Below are positions 9,503-23,000 of a DNA stretch of 24,749 nucleotides, piece by piece. Location: contig BLXT01005898.1 of the NCBI GenBank assembly GCA_019648995.1, positions 776,144 through 800,892 of the forward strand, read 5' to 3'. The stretch is from Plakobranchus ocellatus. Its lineage: Eukaryota; Mollusca; Gastropoda; Plakobranchidae. The notes below the pieces were generated by a model. That model searched no databases. It saw only the letters and a program-made list of their open reading frames with translations, and was not told the origin of the DNA. Within the stretch, counting starts at the first letter, position 1. The number at the start of each line of letters is the position of its first letter. The translations under genes were made by a program, and so were the position numbers.

Positions 9503-11579
9503 AAAAGAGATTAAAGATGATTTCCTCTACTCAATGGGAGGTAAACACTGGCAACCCCAATCATTTTCATGATCACCTCCCCTGCAAAGAATGAGATCTG
9601 ACAAGACGGGAGCATAAGCATACAATAGTCATTTCCCCCCCCTTTTTTTTTTTATTTCTATGTACTTAGAATGTATGTCTGATGTAGATCAAGATATCAA
9701 CAGGAATGGCAAAGGAAAGGAATGATACACTCAGTCAATTGTCATTGGTTTGTTCATCTAGCCACTAGGACGATGCTCCCTGACCTCTCTCTTTCTCTTT
9801 CTTTTTCTTTTTCTCTAGCCTGTAAATGTAGGCCGAGGGAGACCGAATTCCATGTAGCAAAAAAACAAAAAAAAAAAAGAAAATGTAACGGAAAAAGGAG
9901 GAGGGGGGGTCATGAATCCTCGAGTCTATTCCACCATTTTTAAATTCTCCCATTACGCTTCGAATTCCATCACCATCTTTGTTTTCCCATACATGCAAAT
10001 TTTCAGGATAGCTCACATTTTCTACTCCCTCCCCCGCAATCCTCATGTAACTTGACTTTTTTCACCCCGCAACACATCAACTACCTATCCATATTTCAAG
10101 TTTACAATAACTATCCTCTATCACCACCTCCACTCCCAATTAGGACTGCCTTATCACAAAGTTGGGAAACAGGATGGGTTGACAAAGATCTCTGCTGTAT
10201 GATTGTGATACCTAAACACAAAGTGTGTGCTACACACAGCTCTCTGGTCCATAAGCTGGGTGATCATAGGCTAGGCTTAAGGGGTTGAGGTGGTCTAGAC
10301 CTTTGCACATTAACTGGTTATGCTTAGTATAGTTATAAATGAGGGGGCTAAGACAAAGCAGCATAGTACAATACTTGGCATCATTAACTTATATAGAATA
10401 TTAGACAAATGCGTGTAGACCTAGGCTTATTTATAAAGAGTTAAGTTTCAAGCTTGGGACTGTAGGGCAAGGGAAATTTTAGATGCTTTTTGCCTTTTTT
10501 TCTCTTAATTCTAGATTTTGTTATCGTTATATACCGAGGAAAGCAGTTTTGAAACTTTTTTTATTTGAAAAAAATTATATGGCTTAGATGAAGAGAAAAA
10601 CAGGGTCAAAAATCTCTGGTATAGCAATAATTGTTGTGTTGTGGATTCCTCTCTGTATACTATTAACCAACTTGATCTGATAGTTTTTTAACTGCAAGGA
10701 TATTAATAAGGATAATTCATAGATGCTTGTTTTTGATTCAAACCGATGATCAAACCTTAATGATGAACTCAGAGAATTTTTCCATCCATTCAATCATACT
10801 TAGTACATGTACTTCCAAGCTGTGAATGTTTTTTGTTTTGCATACTTTAGTTTATACATGTATGTGTTTGTACAGAATATGAAATCTATAATTCTGCCTA
10901 TATATATGAATGCTTTTTGATTAATGGTTCTATACTTTGTGCCATTTTTATGAATATTATGTCTTATGATATACACAGCTTGAATCGATAATTTATTTAT
11001 ATTATGGAGCTTTTTACACCTGTATAAATTACTAGAGCAAAAGTATATTTATTGGCTCTTTTTTTTTTTTACATGGAATTAGGCCAAAGCCATGTGCCTT
11101 AAATTTATTACACTGGTTTCTTTTGATGACTTGCCACTTCTTTTTTATTGAACTTACAAAAGGATAATAAAATTAAAAATTAATACATATTCAAGATTTA
11201 CTTCTTGCAGCTTTTTTCCATATCATCAATGAACATGTTGGTGTAATTTGTTTATACTTTCCATCTTTTCTTTGGCTTCTTTTTTTATAAGGGTCCAAAG
11301 ATGTGAAATTTTTTTTTTTTTAGATTTAAAAAAAAAACCTTTTAATTACTCTTTTTACCTTGATTTCCAGAAGGAAGTTAGTGTACAGTAAATGTTATTA
11401 GTCCTCACTTTGTAAAAATAACACAAGGCATACAAAAGTCATCTCAATTTTAGAGTATTTGATGTTCTTTATTTGAAGAATATAATCTTAATACTGTGTG
11501 CTTACGACTAAACATATTCAACAAAAATTATTGACTGATTTCAAGGTCCTTATATATTTCTACATGTCTCATAACTAAT

Positions 11580-11659
11580 CTGAATGAGTTGAAAGTTGCA
11601 TTTTGTACATTTGAAACCATTGAAACAGCCTTAAACTTTTTTCTGCAAAGATGAAAACC
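11580..11659 (+). repeat. Dispersed repeat, copy A
   Basis: Resembles 19635-19722 in the same orientation. Shared blocks in order are aatgagt, cattttg-acattt, ca-tgaaacagc, aaactt-tttctg and tgaaaac, with one short insertion in the other copy. About three quarters of positions agree by eye. The family is not recognised. Confidence 0.5.
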
Positions 11660-13564
11660 AGACAGAAACATCTTAATTCTTACGAAATATATGAGATTTT
11701 TAAGTTTTTGTAAAAAGAAGAAAAAAAATAAGAACTTCAAAGGATTTTGAAAATATATTCTTTTTTTTTTTCTAAAATAATGCATGCAACATTCAGCACA
11801 TTAGGACTGATCTCAAGACATATACTTAATCTCAATGTTAAAAATAAATTTTATTGATCATTTGTAAAATAAAGATTGTAAAAAGAATACTGCTGCTGGT
11901 CAAATAAAAAAATTAATATTTTTAAAACCTTTTGGCCTGTACAAAGGAATAATTGGTCCCTCTATCTATAAAGTAGAAAGAGTAAAGCTAACAACGTAAG
12001 TTTCTTCTTCAAAAGAACTGATACAGCTGAAATGTCAGAGCAAAACATAGAGTTCGCTACAACATATGGGATCCAAAGTCTGAATAGTTACTGTTTTAAT
12101 GTTGCTCGTTTTTAGGTTCTTTTGAATATCTTGAAAATCAATATTTTTTCAATCTTCATGATGATGTTCACTCTTACTCTTTGAATGAACTCTTGTTCAT
12201 GATTGACCGCATAATTCTGATACTAAGGTTCATAATTTAATTTCATTTGTATGAATCAAACAGAAGATAGCAAATGCAATTCCAAATTACATACATTTGT
12301 CTCAGTGTATTACAAAACCTTAAAAAAAAAAATCACAGATAATAAAAAAAAAGAGATTGGTTGGACTTTAAAGAACGTAAATCTAGTTTTAAAAGGATAC
12401 CAGAAGCTGCACATGCAAAATATCATGACTTGGTGCTCAATAATAATTATATGCTATTGGCCAGTGAAGACATTTCTTTTATTTGTTTACTGTTAAAGAG
12501 ACAGAACTGTTTCTTTTGTGCGTGCTCTGATTTTTTAGAAGAAATATGTGAGGCACCTTATTGTTTTTGGCTATATCTTGATTTTTTGACATGTGGAGAT
12601 ATGTGCATATCTACCAAAAAAAATCATTTGTGCAAATATAAAACACAGAACTTTTAAGGACACAAGAGATCAAATAGTAATTCTAATAGCAGAAAAAAAC
12701 AATATTTTTACTTTAAGCATTACTCTTTATGTCACAAATATCAGCGAGATCTGACTGTAAACCATTTAGTGTCACACATATGATAAACATGTCTTGTGCT
12801 TATTACAAGTGATTATTTTTATTAGTTAACACAAGTTTGCTAGAGAGTAACTTTCACAATATAATCTATCTGCAATTTTCTGCTCTTAACAAAGTTCTAT
12901 TACAGAAGTGAAAGTTAGAAAGGGAAAGGATCCTTTTAAAAAGTGGAAAAATTAAATTGTTGAAGCCAACTTAAAAGTGTTATAGAAAATTAGTATAAAA
13001 TAAGAGATATACAGCTTATTTTTCTCAAATATCAAAGGTTTATGAATGACTTGGGCATCTTCCTTCCCAAACTATCAAATTTTAGATTCTTTTAAAGTGC
13101 AAACAGACATAACATTATGGACATTTTTACATTTTTTTATTTAAATCAAAGGTTTTTCATTATCCAGTTCCTTTTATTAGATGAAAGATATCCATATACA
13201 AAAAAGCTATAATACATAATAAATTAACATTTAAAACACAATATCATTGTTAAGTCAAGACTTAAATCACAGGCTTCAAACCAAGAGTTTCTTTTGGTTT
13301 TGCCTCAACTGTTCAAGTAGCATTTTATACTTATATAGATGACATGTAACTGAAGCCTTTAAAAAATCAGATGTCAATATTTTGACTTCCTATATTTTTT
13401 CAATGGGACTAAAAATCATTTTTGCTTGGCTTAGTGTCATATGTAAATGATAGAGTGGATTAGAAAAGAAACGGAATTAAAAATACCATTTTTTTCCCAC
13501 TGGATTTCAGGGGATTTTTCTTTAACTCCTTAGATTCAAATAAAACAAAAAAATGCACATTTTG

Positions 13565-13585
13565 TTTATTCTGGCAATTTTTATT
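13565..13585 (-). promoter_or_regulatory. Candidate polyadenylation signals of the right gene (two AATAAA)
   Basis: On the minus strand AATAAA reads at 13580-13585 and again at 13565-13570, about 210-230 bp after the stop codon. This implies a 3' UTR of roughly 0.25 kb. Confidence 0.45.
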
Positions 13586-13793
13586 TTAAAAAAAAAAGAT
13601 GAATTATTATGCAAGCTGTACAGACAAACAACACCAACACATACATGTATGAATTTTTAATCTCCTTTTCACTACAAAAAAAATGTGAGCCTGAAAATTT
13701 TAGAGATAAATTATTTTTTTTCAGTAGATACATTTGAATGCACATTATTTCTTTTGCTCTCATGAAATTACAGCAAAGTGAAAAGTCCACTTT

Positions 13794-14024
13794 TTAGTTT
13801 CTCAGCCAGGGAAGTTTGACAATCTGCTCAGCATCAGGCCATTCATAGCGGGTCTGATACTCTGTAAAGCTTGGAATGTAACGAGCTCGCTGCATCGGAC
13901 GGCCATAAATGGAAAAGTTTGGTGAGGGGTTGATTCTGAAATCAGAGGTAGGAAGGTCAGTGTCTGGTGCTTTGAAGCGCTGCATGTATTCTGTCCGCCC
14001 AGGAAAGGTAGTGTTGATACCAGC
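13794..14024 (-). CDS. Exon 7 of the right gene (stop exon)
   Basis: The acceptor is ctgttttccag. It encodes AGINTTFPGRTEYMQRFKAP and onwards to KLPWLRN, then TAA at 13794-13796. GC content rises clearly against the flanking intron and 3' DNA. Confidence 0.9.
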   Translation of the reverse strand, partial: AGINTTFPGRTEYMQRFKAPDTDLPTSDFRINPSPNFSIYGRPMQRARYIPSFTEYQTRYEWPDAEQIVKLPWLRN

Positions 14025-17000
14025 CTGGAAAACAGAGTTCATTAAAAACTACAGTTTAGAAAAAGGCCTCGATAATAATATGTCTGGAAAATGGAATTGA
14101 TAGTAAGTATAATATTTTTATTATAGAAACCAAAATATAGTTGATAATCATAAAATTACTATCTGGAAAATCGGGTTTGCATCAATCACTCAATAATCTT
14201 CAAAATAGAGTTCATATTACAAATAATACACATACAGTCGAGAAAGCAGAGTTCATAATAAATGCAGTCTGAGAAAAGGATTTTATAACAATGTATTCAC
14301 AGTGTATCACTTTTGTGAAAGTCGATATCAATAATTTAGATCTATCCATGTGTGACACAATACCTACTAGATACTTATCAATTAAGAATTATCTTCAATC
14401 CAAAGAAGTAACTCATTTGATGAAATGCTGCATTTAAAAACGTATGTGAAATCAAAGAGCCAGTCAAAAAATTTTAATTTCTGTTTGTGATTTAAAAAAG
14501 TAAAGCAATGGATAATCCTTAATCCTTGACATTCTTCACTATTATTGTAAAATATTGTATGTCAAACAGCAACATTACATATGTACTTGATTAGCCTATT
14601 TATGACTGCTTCTGCCACAAAGTAAGGGCAGAAAATAGAGAAAATGGATAGCCTTTGATAGGCATTTGTGGGGCAAATTGCTTTACATTGACTATAGAAT
14701 ATCTTTTTATGTAAGCCTTTAGATTAATCAAATTGGATTTCATAAATCTTAATCTTTTCTTGTATGTGTGACTTATAAGATCTAGGTCTGGTGGTAGTGG
14801 GCCTAGCCTAACAAAAACTGCATTCAGTGGGCTGACATAACGCATGGGCAATGTTTTTGTGGGTGCATGAAAACTGAACCCAAAAGAATTTAGATTTTTT
14901 CATACATTTTTTGAATTGCAAAAAGAGAAAATAATTGTCAGTATAGGGCCTATAATTTACACAATTTTTTTTTTAAATCTGCACAAAAACCTTTCATGCA
15001 CGGTAGGGTACTTGGTTACTGTGAAATATGCTGCAGACCTAAAGATGATGACATGCAATTTTGTTGTGAGTGTTCGGGGTGATAATGACAATCATTTTAA
15101 CAATGGTGGTGATGAAGATGATTTTGATGAAGGTGATGATGATGATGCTGGTGTTGATATTGAATGTGGTGAGAGGATAATAAGATGATCATGAAGTGGC
15201 AATGTTGGTCATGATAATGATGGATATGGTGATGACTGGGGTGGTGATAATGATTGAGGTGATGACAATGATGATGATTAAGATGATGATGAAGATGACA
15301 ATAAAAGTGGTGGTGATGATGATGATGATGATGATAATGATAATGGAGATAATGATATGATGAGGATTCTGATGAAGGTGGTGTTGGTGATTATGATGAT
15401 AATGATGAAGTTGATGATAATGGTGATTTTCTTATGAAAGTGGGAAGATAATTAGTAATAAAATGATACAGTTTTATCTTTTTGTTATTGTTGAATGGAT
15501 TTCAATCAAGGATCAGTGAATGATTCATTTTGCTGCGGATTTATAGGCTGTTATTGATGTATCATAAATAAAAAAAAAGCAGGAAAGGCTTTCTTAGTAG
15601 GCTTATAATGAATAGGAGTCACATAGTATCTAAAATAGACACAAAGGGACTCTATCCGACATGAGCATGCATTATCTAACAAATAAGCGCTTTGCAAATA
15701 GTACTTGGAAATCTTTGAATTTGCTTTCAAGTTCAATGAATACGCCTAGCATTGATCCAGTTATATCAGAGAAATAAAATATGGCAGTTGGAATGCTTTC
15801 TTGCACTATGCCATTTTTGGCTCATGACATTTTGGGACCGGGTATAACATTTCAAATTGATTTCTTTTTGAAACATTTTAAGTCTTTTATTTTTTGACAG
15901 CTGATTTATATTTTAAAAAGGTCAACTGAAGCATCTGGAGAGTGTCAATGTCAAGAAAAAGTTTATGAGAAAAATGCTTGAAAATTAGAAGTCAATGTGC
16001 TATAGGCACACGATGCATGGGAAAGATTAAGTAAGCAAAAAAATTGTTTCAAAGTTATTGATGTTCTCAGCCATAGCATCTCAATTAATTATCAATATTT
16101 CACTGTTCTTTTTAGTGTGATGATTAAAATCTACCTGCTCTTGTACACTCAATTCCTCATATGGTTGTTTGGGCACACAGGTCCTATTAGCCTGTTTTTC
16201 CATCTGCTCATACTGTGCACAGGCATTCTGGGCATTGATAGCCTTTACCTCATCCATAACTGAAGACCTTGGAACTGCCCCACCATCCATAGGTGCTGAG
16301 CTTTTAGGAAAGAGTGAGTCCACTGTGGTGTAACCTTTATTACAAAGAAACAAAATGAAATTGAACTAACAAAATATTTTGAAGCATTTTTGGTACCTTA
16401 AAGATGTTTCACTAGATCAAGAAATTTCTATCATGTAAATGGAGTGCTTGATTTACTTTACCTTTTTTTTGCTACATTCGTAAGCTTGATTTGAAAATTT
16501 TAAAACATTATCTAGGAGAAAACTTTCATATATCCAGTGACAATTCACATAAACATGTACAAAAAAAACTTACACTAGTTCATCATAAATCCAAAAATTC
16601 TAGAACACTTTGTTTTGTCTCCCATATTCATTGCATCCTACAGAAGCAGTTGCTGAATTGACGAATTTTATGTTATTGAATTTGTGGATGATTCTACACC
16701 CAACTTTTATTCTATTGATCAAACATATTTAGTAGCAAGACCAGTTGGCAGTCGGATTTTAAACATTTCAAATTATTGATATAGAGAGAAATTGTTTTGG
16801 AATGATCAAAACCATATGCATTCCAGTCCAGTTATTTTAAAATCATTTGGATAAACAAGAAAGACTTGACATTATCCGAAATGTGAATTAGCAGGACACA
16901 TTGACATAATGGAAAAACACGCCTTTAGATTCACAAAAATTTTTCTTTGATTTGAGATTAATTTATCAATTGTTTCCTCATACTTGAAAGTCAGCAGCTA

Positions 17001-20000
17001 TGTAGACCAAGACTAAGTCTTAAAAAGTAAAATACTCATACCTAAAAGAGCTGGTGAAAGCTAAGTTTGCTCTATGCATTATAACCAAGACAAAGTCCAC
17101 AGATGGAAAGACTGAATGCTAGCATTTATGCAGACCTAGGCTAGGTGATGACAGGCTGGCTGCATCATGTTGTTGAAACTAGACCCACTCTGACCTAATG
17201 CCAAGATTAGTCACCCTGTGTAGCACTACCACTCTCTTCCTACAGTGTCTAAAAAGCATTCACTTCTTATCTGGGCTCTAGGCCTAACCTTTACCCCTTT
17301 TCTTCACTACTTTAGAATCTTGCCCGCAATGTGTGCACACATATTAAGAAGAAACGCTCGCCATTCAGAGCATAGCATTGCCTTCTCTGTAGCCAGAATA
17401 AAATTCTTCTCAGCTCTGAAAACTGATCATATGACTCCTAATTAACCCCATCCTTCTTTCAAACTGATTTAAGGATGCATTTCATATAAGTTCGAGAAGG
17501 AATTATTCAGTAAAAATCAACCCACTTAGAATAAACCATAAATTCAAGCTATCAGGGTTCAGATCATTTCGACTTGATTGTATTATTCTTTGCCAAGAAA
17601 CTGAGGTTTAACTTTTTGGGGGAAAATAAGCGGTGAGAAGAGGAAACAAAACCAAACCTAAATTTTTTTTCTAAAAAATGTTACATGGGACATATATTTT
17701 TTGTAGGAAAGTTCAACACATAATGTCACATCATCTGCTGTGAAATCCAAAAGACTAAAGACTTAATTATTGATGTTTGAGTAAGAAGAGAGCCTTTGGT
17801 ATTTCTGACAATTAAACATGAAACTTTTCCTTCAAGTGACACATCTAGTGCAAGACTGACGACCAGGTCCGCTCTTCTGAATACTCACTTTAACAGATGA
17901 CTTAATAAAATAATGTTCATCAGGGTATTACATTTATCTACAATGGATTGTCTTGCGCTGTTCATATTCAACTGCCATAGATAATTCCAAGAGCCCTTTT
18001 CCTCAACTTTTCTGCGCATCATCATCATCATTATACAGTCCCATTTCATCTACATTATTTATGTGGCCAAAATTTTTGAGTGTCCGTCTTTTTGTCTTCA
18101 AAAGAGGTGACTTGCAGTCTGTTAGTTTCGAGATTTCTTCTTTAGAGAAACCACCCTTCAACATTAAACATCTAATGTTATCACTTTAAACAGTATGTTG
18201 CCACAAATAACTAGGAGAAAATATCAAAAGTCAACCCAACTGGCATAAATAGGCCTACAACTCAATTGGCATAAATACACATGTAAAAGTAGGCAACGAG
18301 TTGTGTTTTTAATGCATATTGTACATACAGCTTAGCCCCTTTTTTTTCTTTGCGATAATAAGTCAGTTATAGAGAGAACATTAAAAGTAATGTTAAGGAA
18401 AGATAGCTGTTCAAAATTTCAGGCACTGATCTTACTAATTTTTAGATACTTTACATTAACATTTAGTAGAGAAACCAAATAAAATCTTAAAAGATACTTG
18501 GCATTCACACCTGATACATTTCTAATTGAAAATGCAATGGATGACTTATTCTGCCAAAGAGTATCAGAGAGAGAAATACAAAATCTTTTACACCTAACTC
18601 TTCCTGATCAATGTCTTTTTCATGATTATTAGTACAGCAAGTGAAGTTGAAGGGCTGAGAATGCTTATGCATAAAAAATGTGATCAAAATGAAAAGACCT
18701 TTGGTAACTCTCATTGGGGGATTTGTAGTGCCAAAGCGAATCTGCTTTTTCATGGCTCCGATGTTGGCAGCTGGGACAGGTCCAAACTGGTTTAGTTCAC
18801 TACAGTCTGCTGTACGCATAGTCACACGCTGATCTAGGGTGGGACATCCAACAGCTGAAAATATACAAATGAAAAAAAATTACTTTAGTTTCTTGTGGAC
18901 TAATATTAGGGTAAAGTTATTTTTATTTTGAATAAAATTGAATGATCATATGTATTGCAAATTATTGTTAGGGTCTTTTGTTTTTTCTTTCTCCCCCATC
19001 AAAAATCTTATTATCACAAAATTTAATAATTCAAGCAATGGGCAGTTTGGACTTAGCTATCTTCTCCGTATTACTCTCTAGTTAAAGTGATTGAGAGTAC
19101 CGTAATAGTGAATTGCAGGAAGACTTAAAAAGAAACAAAAAAAACCCCACAGGAATCCATCCTTATTTGTTTTTTCATCTAACTTTTTTAACACACCACT
19201 GGCCTAATTCTTAGCTTTATCTTGCAAGTGGACAACACATAATGAATGCAAACCATGTCGTTTCAGGTTAGAAAGATCTTTATTCCACTAAAGTATTTTA
19301 TTGATATCTAAGGATTTGAAACTTTTAAAACTTGGAGTTTAGTCAATCAAAAAATAATATGAAACTGCAATATTATTTTATGATGAACTTAACTATATGC
19401 AAGGATTGGGACAAACTATGATGATAATGGTCATTGGTTGGAGTTGTTATTAGATCTCATAAACACTAGAAAAGCATATTTTTCTTGACTTCATAAATTA
19501 AGTTAATTTTTGGACTGATTTACAAGTGAATGCTCTTTCCAAAGCTGATTGCTTTTTTTTTTTTTAATGAAAAGTGCAAGAGAAAAGCAATAATAAAGAA
19601 TTTGGAAAAGTAACAAACTGAGAGAGTATTAAGTAAAATGAGTCAGACATTACATTTTGAACATTTTTAATCACTGAAACAGCATGAAACTTATTTCTGT
19701 AAGCTTTGCAATGGTGAAAACTGTGAAGGTAGTGATTCAAGGGGTCCATCGCTCAAACTATTTTTAATAACTTGCACTTGTAGAAATATTTAAATGAATT
19801 AAGAGCCTATCATCATCATCAGGTGCCTTGCTTTACAGCGTTGGCGATCATGGTCCTCCACTTTTTCCTGTCCTTTGTCGCTTCTATTGCTTCCAACGAT
19901 TTCCCTGCCTTCAGCCAGTCTGCCAGGCCTTCAATGAGCTTTTCTCGTTGTTTTCCCCTACTGCGTTTTCCTTCCAACATTCCTGTTGTTACAAGATTCT

Positions 20001-23000
20001 CCAACTAAGAGCCTATAGACTATGGAATTGTCAATCTCAATTCTAAAGCATTGCGAAGAACTATTTGGTTAAGTTTATTTTATTTTAAGAACTGTTCAAT
20101 AGAGAAATAGACGCTCGGTCTTCAACTTGGCGAAACCTTATCGATAGAGGTTGAGGGCCGCAATGTTTAATATATTATAAACGTATTTGTATTAGTTCAG
20201 CTTATTGTACAATGACTGATTGGCTAATCCTAGATAATGGTTGTAATTTTTATTACAAATAAAATATGTGTCTACAGTTGACATTGATTGGACCTTTGGA
20301 CCATGTGCTCATGTCCAAGGTCATATGGTGAATAAGCTTTTACTTTTAAAATGTAATTGTGAATGTTATTTTAATGCAATATCACTTTTTGGTTTTATTT
20401 CAGATGCCATACCAATTTTTTCTCATTAGCTTTTCTACCAATTTTTCCCAGCAATTTTCATTGCATTTAAGCATTAAAAAAAAAAAAGCTGAATTCGCTT
20501 CATTCATTTTGTGCAAAAGTTAGTGAGGTTAAATGAAGATACATTATTCACATAGAAATGTATCATAAAAGTCATTAATTTTTACATACTCGTGTGGGAT
20601 CTGGTTAAATTGTTCATGAGTCCAAGCTGACCACTTGGTTCCATCCATGTTGGCTGCATCTTGAATGGGTCTCTGGATCCCCTGGTCAAGTTTTGGCGGT
20701 AGCCAGTGTATCTATCTGTCACACCAATAGTATCACCGAATTGTTTAATACGGTCAGCAGCATCAAAGGTATATGGCTCCAGTTCCTGTATAAATAATAA
20801 AGAGGTATGTAGGTTGTTTTTTTTTTGTTTGTTTGATCTTATTACTAGCTTGTTCTAGCATTGTAGGTCTATACAGTTTTTTGTATGTTTCAAAATATTT
20901 GCATGATAAGAAGGCATGAAAAGAAAGGAAGAAAAAGGAAACATTATAAAATAATTGGAAAGAGCATGTCTTTTTATATAACTTGTTAAATCATTAAAAG
21001 TGACCTTTTAAAGTAAAATTGTATTAAAAAAACATTTTAGACAAAAAGGCAATTAATGTATGCCAATATTATAGAGTATCATTCTTTTCTGACCTTCTGG
21101 GAGTTCTTTAGTGATGAAACAGCCCACTGGTGTAGTTCTCTGAGCTCATTTTCTTGCTTCTCTTGAACAACACGGGTACCCAAACGCCCTTTTAGTTCTG
21201 CTAATTTGTTTCCCACTTGATTGATTGCACACATGGCACCTAGAGCCAAAGCAAAAAGTGCAAGGTTTAAACGTAAAGAAAAAGGTCAAAGATATATCTT
21301 GTATGGGGTGATTACACATAGAAAAGGTTTAATATTTACTATTTTGCAAAAACTCAAGCAAAAATTCTTATAATAATCCACCTAGAAAAGTGTGTTGCAT
21401 TATTTGCCTTACTTGAGGTTATTTTAGCTGTGGTGTTGTCAAGCTCTTGAGAGTAATTATGTTCACATATTGTTGAGTTATTGCCACAAGATCGAAAGCC
21501 ATCTATTGTATAGCATGGATATAATCACTGATTGAATTTTTTGGCTTCACTGTTTAAAAAATCTATGCTGAGCCTGCTTTAAGATCATCTTACTTTAAAA
21601 ATAATAAATATCACATTAACCATGTTCTATTTTTTCTAAATCTAAACATACCAGCATTTCTTTTGTACAGGCCAATTTTGTGTAGTTACTATTGTATACA
21701 TTATTGCAAAAAAATTAACAAAAATGATTATTGATAATTGTAAAAAAAAAAAAAAAGCAACATTTGCGCTGGGCCTCTGCTGACTGCATTTCAGGGTCAG
21801 TGACATAGTCTGTGACCCAGTCATGGTAATAGACCTAACTAAGCGTCAAATTAAGATATAACTGATACTACACTCTGCTGTGTTGCATATGACTATGAGA
21901 AGTCAATTCAACTAAAAATTGTGGGAAGGAACAGCCCTATATAAAAAGCCTTAAATGAGGACATTACCAGCAGAATAAACTATTTCTGGTTTCAACTATG
22001 TCAAATTAACAATCCTAATTTATTGTAACAAAATAAAATACCTGACATATGGCCTGTGATTTGATTCGGTGCAAAATTTCCAGGCTTATTTTGCCAGTCA
22101 GCAGATGTTGATAGGAACGTTCCATCCAAAGACAGATGCTCAAGTGCATTGTTAATAACAGACAATTCCCGAGCAATCTCTTCAGTGATGTAGTAGTTTC
22201 CAGACATTAAAATATCCTACAAAGAAAATACGAAAAAAAATTACATAGAGTCTAGATTCATTTGTACTTGAAAAAGATTCAAATGAAAGAAGATAGTAAG
22301 GATTTCACTTATATATGTCATATAGAGCCACAAAGTATTTAACACAGCTTTAAGCTAGGCTGGAGCCTATTGAGATATAAATTCGAACCCTTTTTAACAT
22401 TAATTTATGTATATATTGCTTTTAAATAATGATAACCTTTGTCTCAAACAATCACATTAATTCAATAATTAAAGATTAAAATTTAATATTGCAATATGTC
22501 TTTAACTCAGTGAATTTCTCTTCTACAGTTACTAGAAAGTCTGTATCGACTTCTTTAGTTGTCCCTATCCAAACCCCACACCAGTCAGCAATAAATAAAA
22601 GGCACAATGAAGTATGTTGTGTGGTGTCGACTGAAAAGGCAAGCAATGAACTTTTTAAAATTTTATTTTATTTTTTTTTTGGGGTGGGGAGCAAGATGAG
22701 AGGCATAGAAGATAAATCAAGAAAGGAAATAGGAGACACAACCTAAAGAATGGATTTTTTTTTTGTCTTCAATTAAATTATGTGGCCTCAATAGCCAATA
22801 ATGATGATGTATCACAGCATCGAACAGATACTTTTCATCCGCTCCTAAATGGTAAGCAATAACAGTAGATTAAGATCTAGAATTTTAAAACACACCAAAT
22901 GGCAATTTCTACAAAAATAAAAGCTCTCTTTCCTCCAATCCGCTTTCTATCACTAAAACAAAAATTGTAAAGGAAAATGGAGGTTGCAGTCACAATGGCA

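Larger units (their letters stand above)
8375..13563. other. Intergenic region with the 3' ends of two convergent genes
   Basis: About 5.2 kb between the convergent genes. It contains the 3' UTR of the left gene, a duplicated block (8582-8905), a pogo-like hairpin (9425-9502), a slightly GC-richer patch around 9530-10300 without a recognisable gene, and one copy of a dispersed repeat (11580-11659). A stretch of about 105 open codons near 12330-12657 has no recognisable content. Nothing else is seen. Confidence 0.6.
18855..20589 (-). other. Intron 4 of the right gene (1.7 kb)
   Basis: It contains dispersed repeat copy B (19635-19722) and an inserted LINE tail (19811-20005) with its target duplications. 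Confidence 0.7.

Noticed and set aside
12330-12657. About 105 open codons on the + strand
   Set aside because: One or two frames of this length are expected by chance in 25 kb of such DNA. No splice sites, domain or GC rise is seen.
14916-15188. Asp-rich + strand open frame
   Set aside because: The acidic tail is the translation of the GAT array and the remainder lacks any coding sign.
22375-22392. tRNA box B-like sequence on the minus strand (gggttcgaat), suggesting a SINE
   Set aside because: No box A at the right distance and no tail or target duplication.
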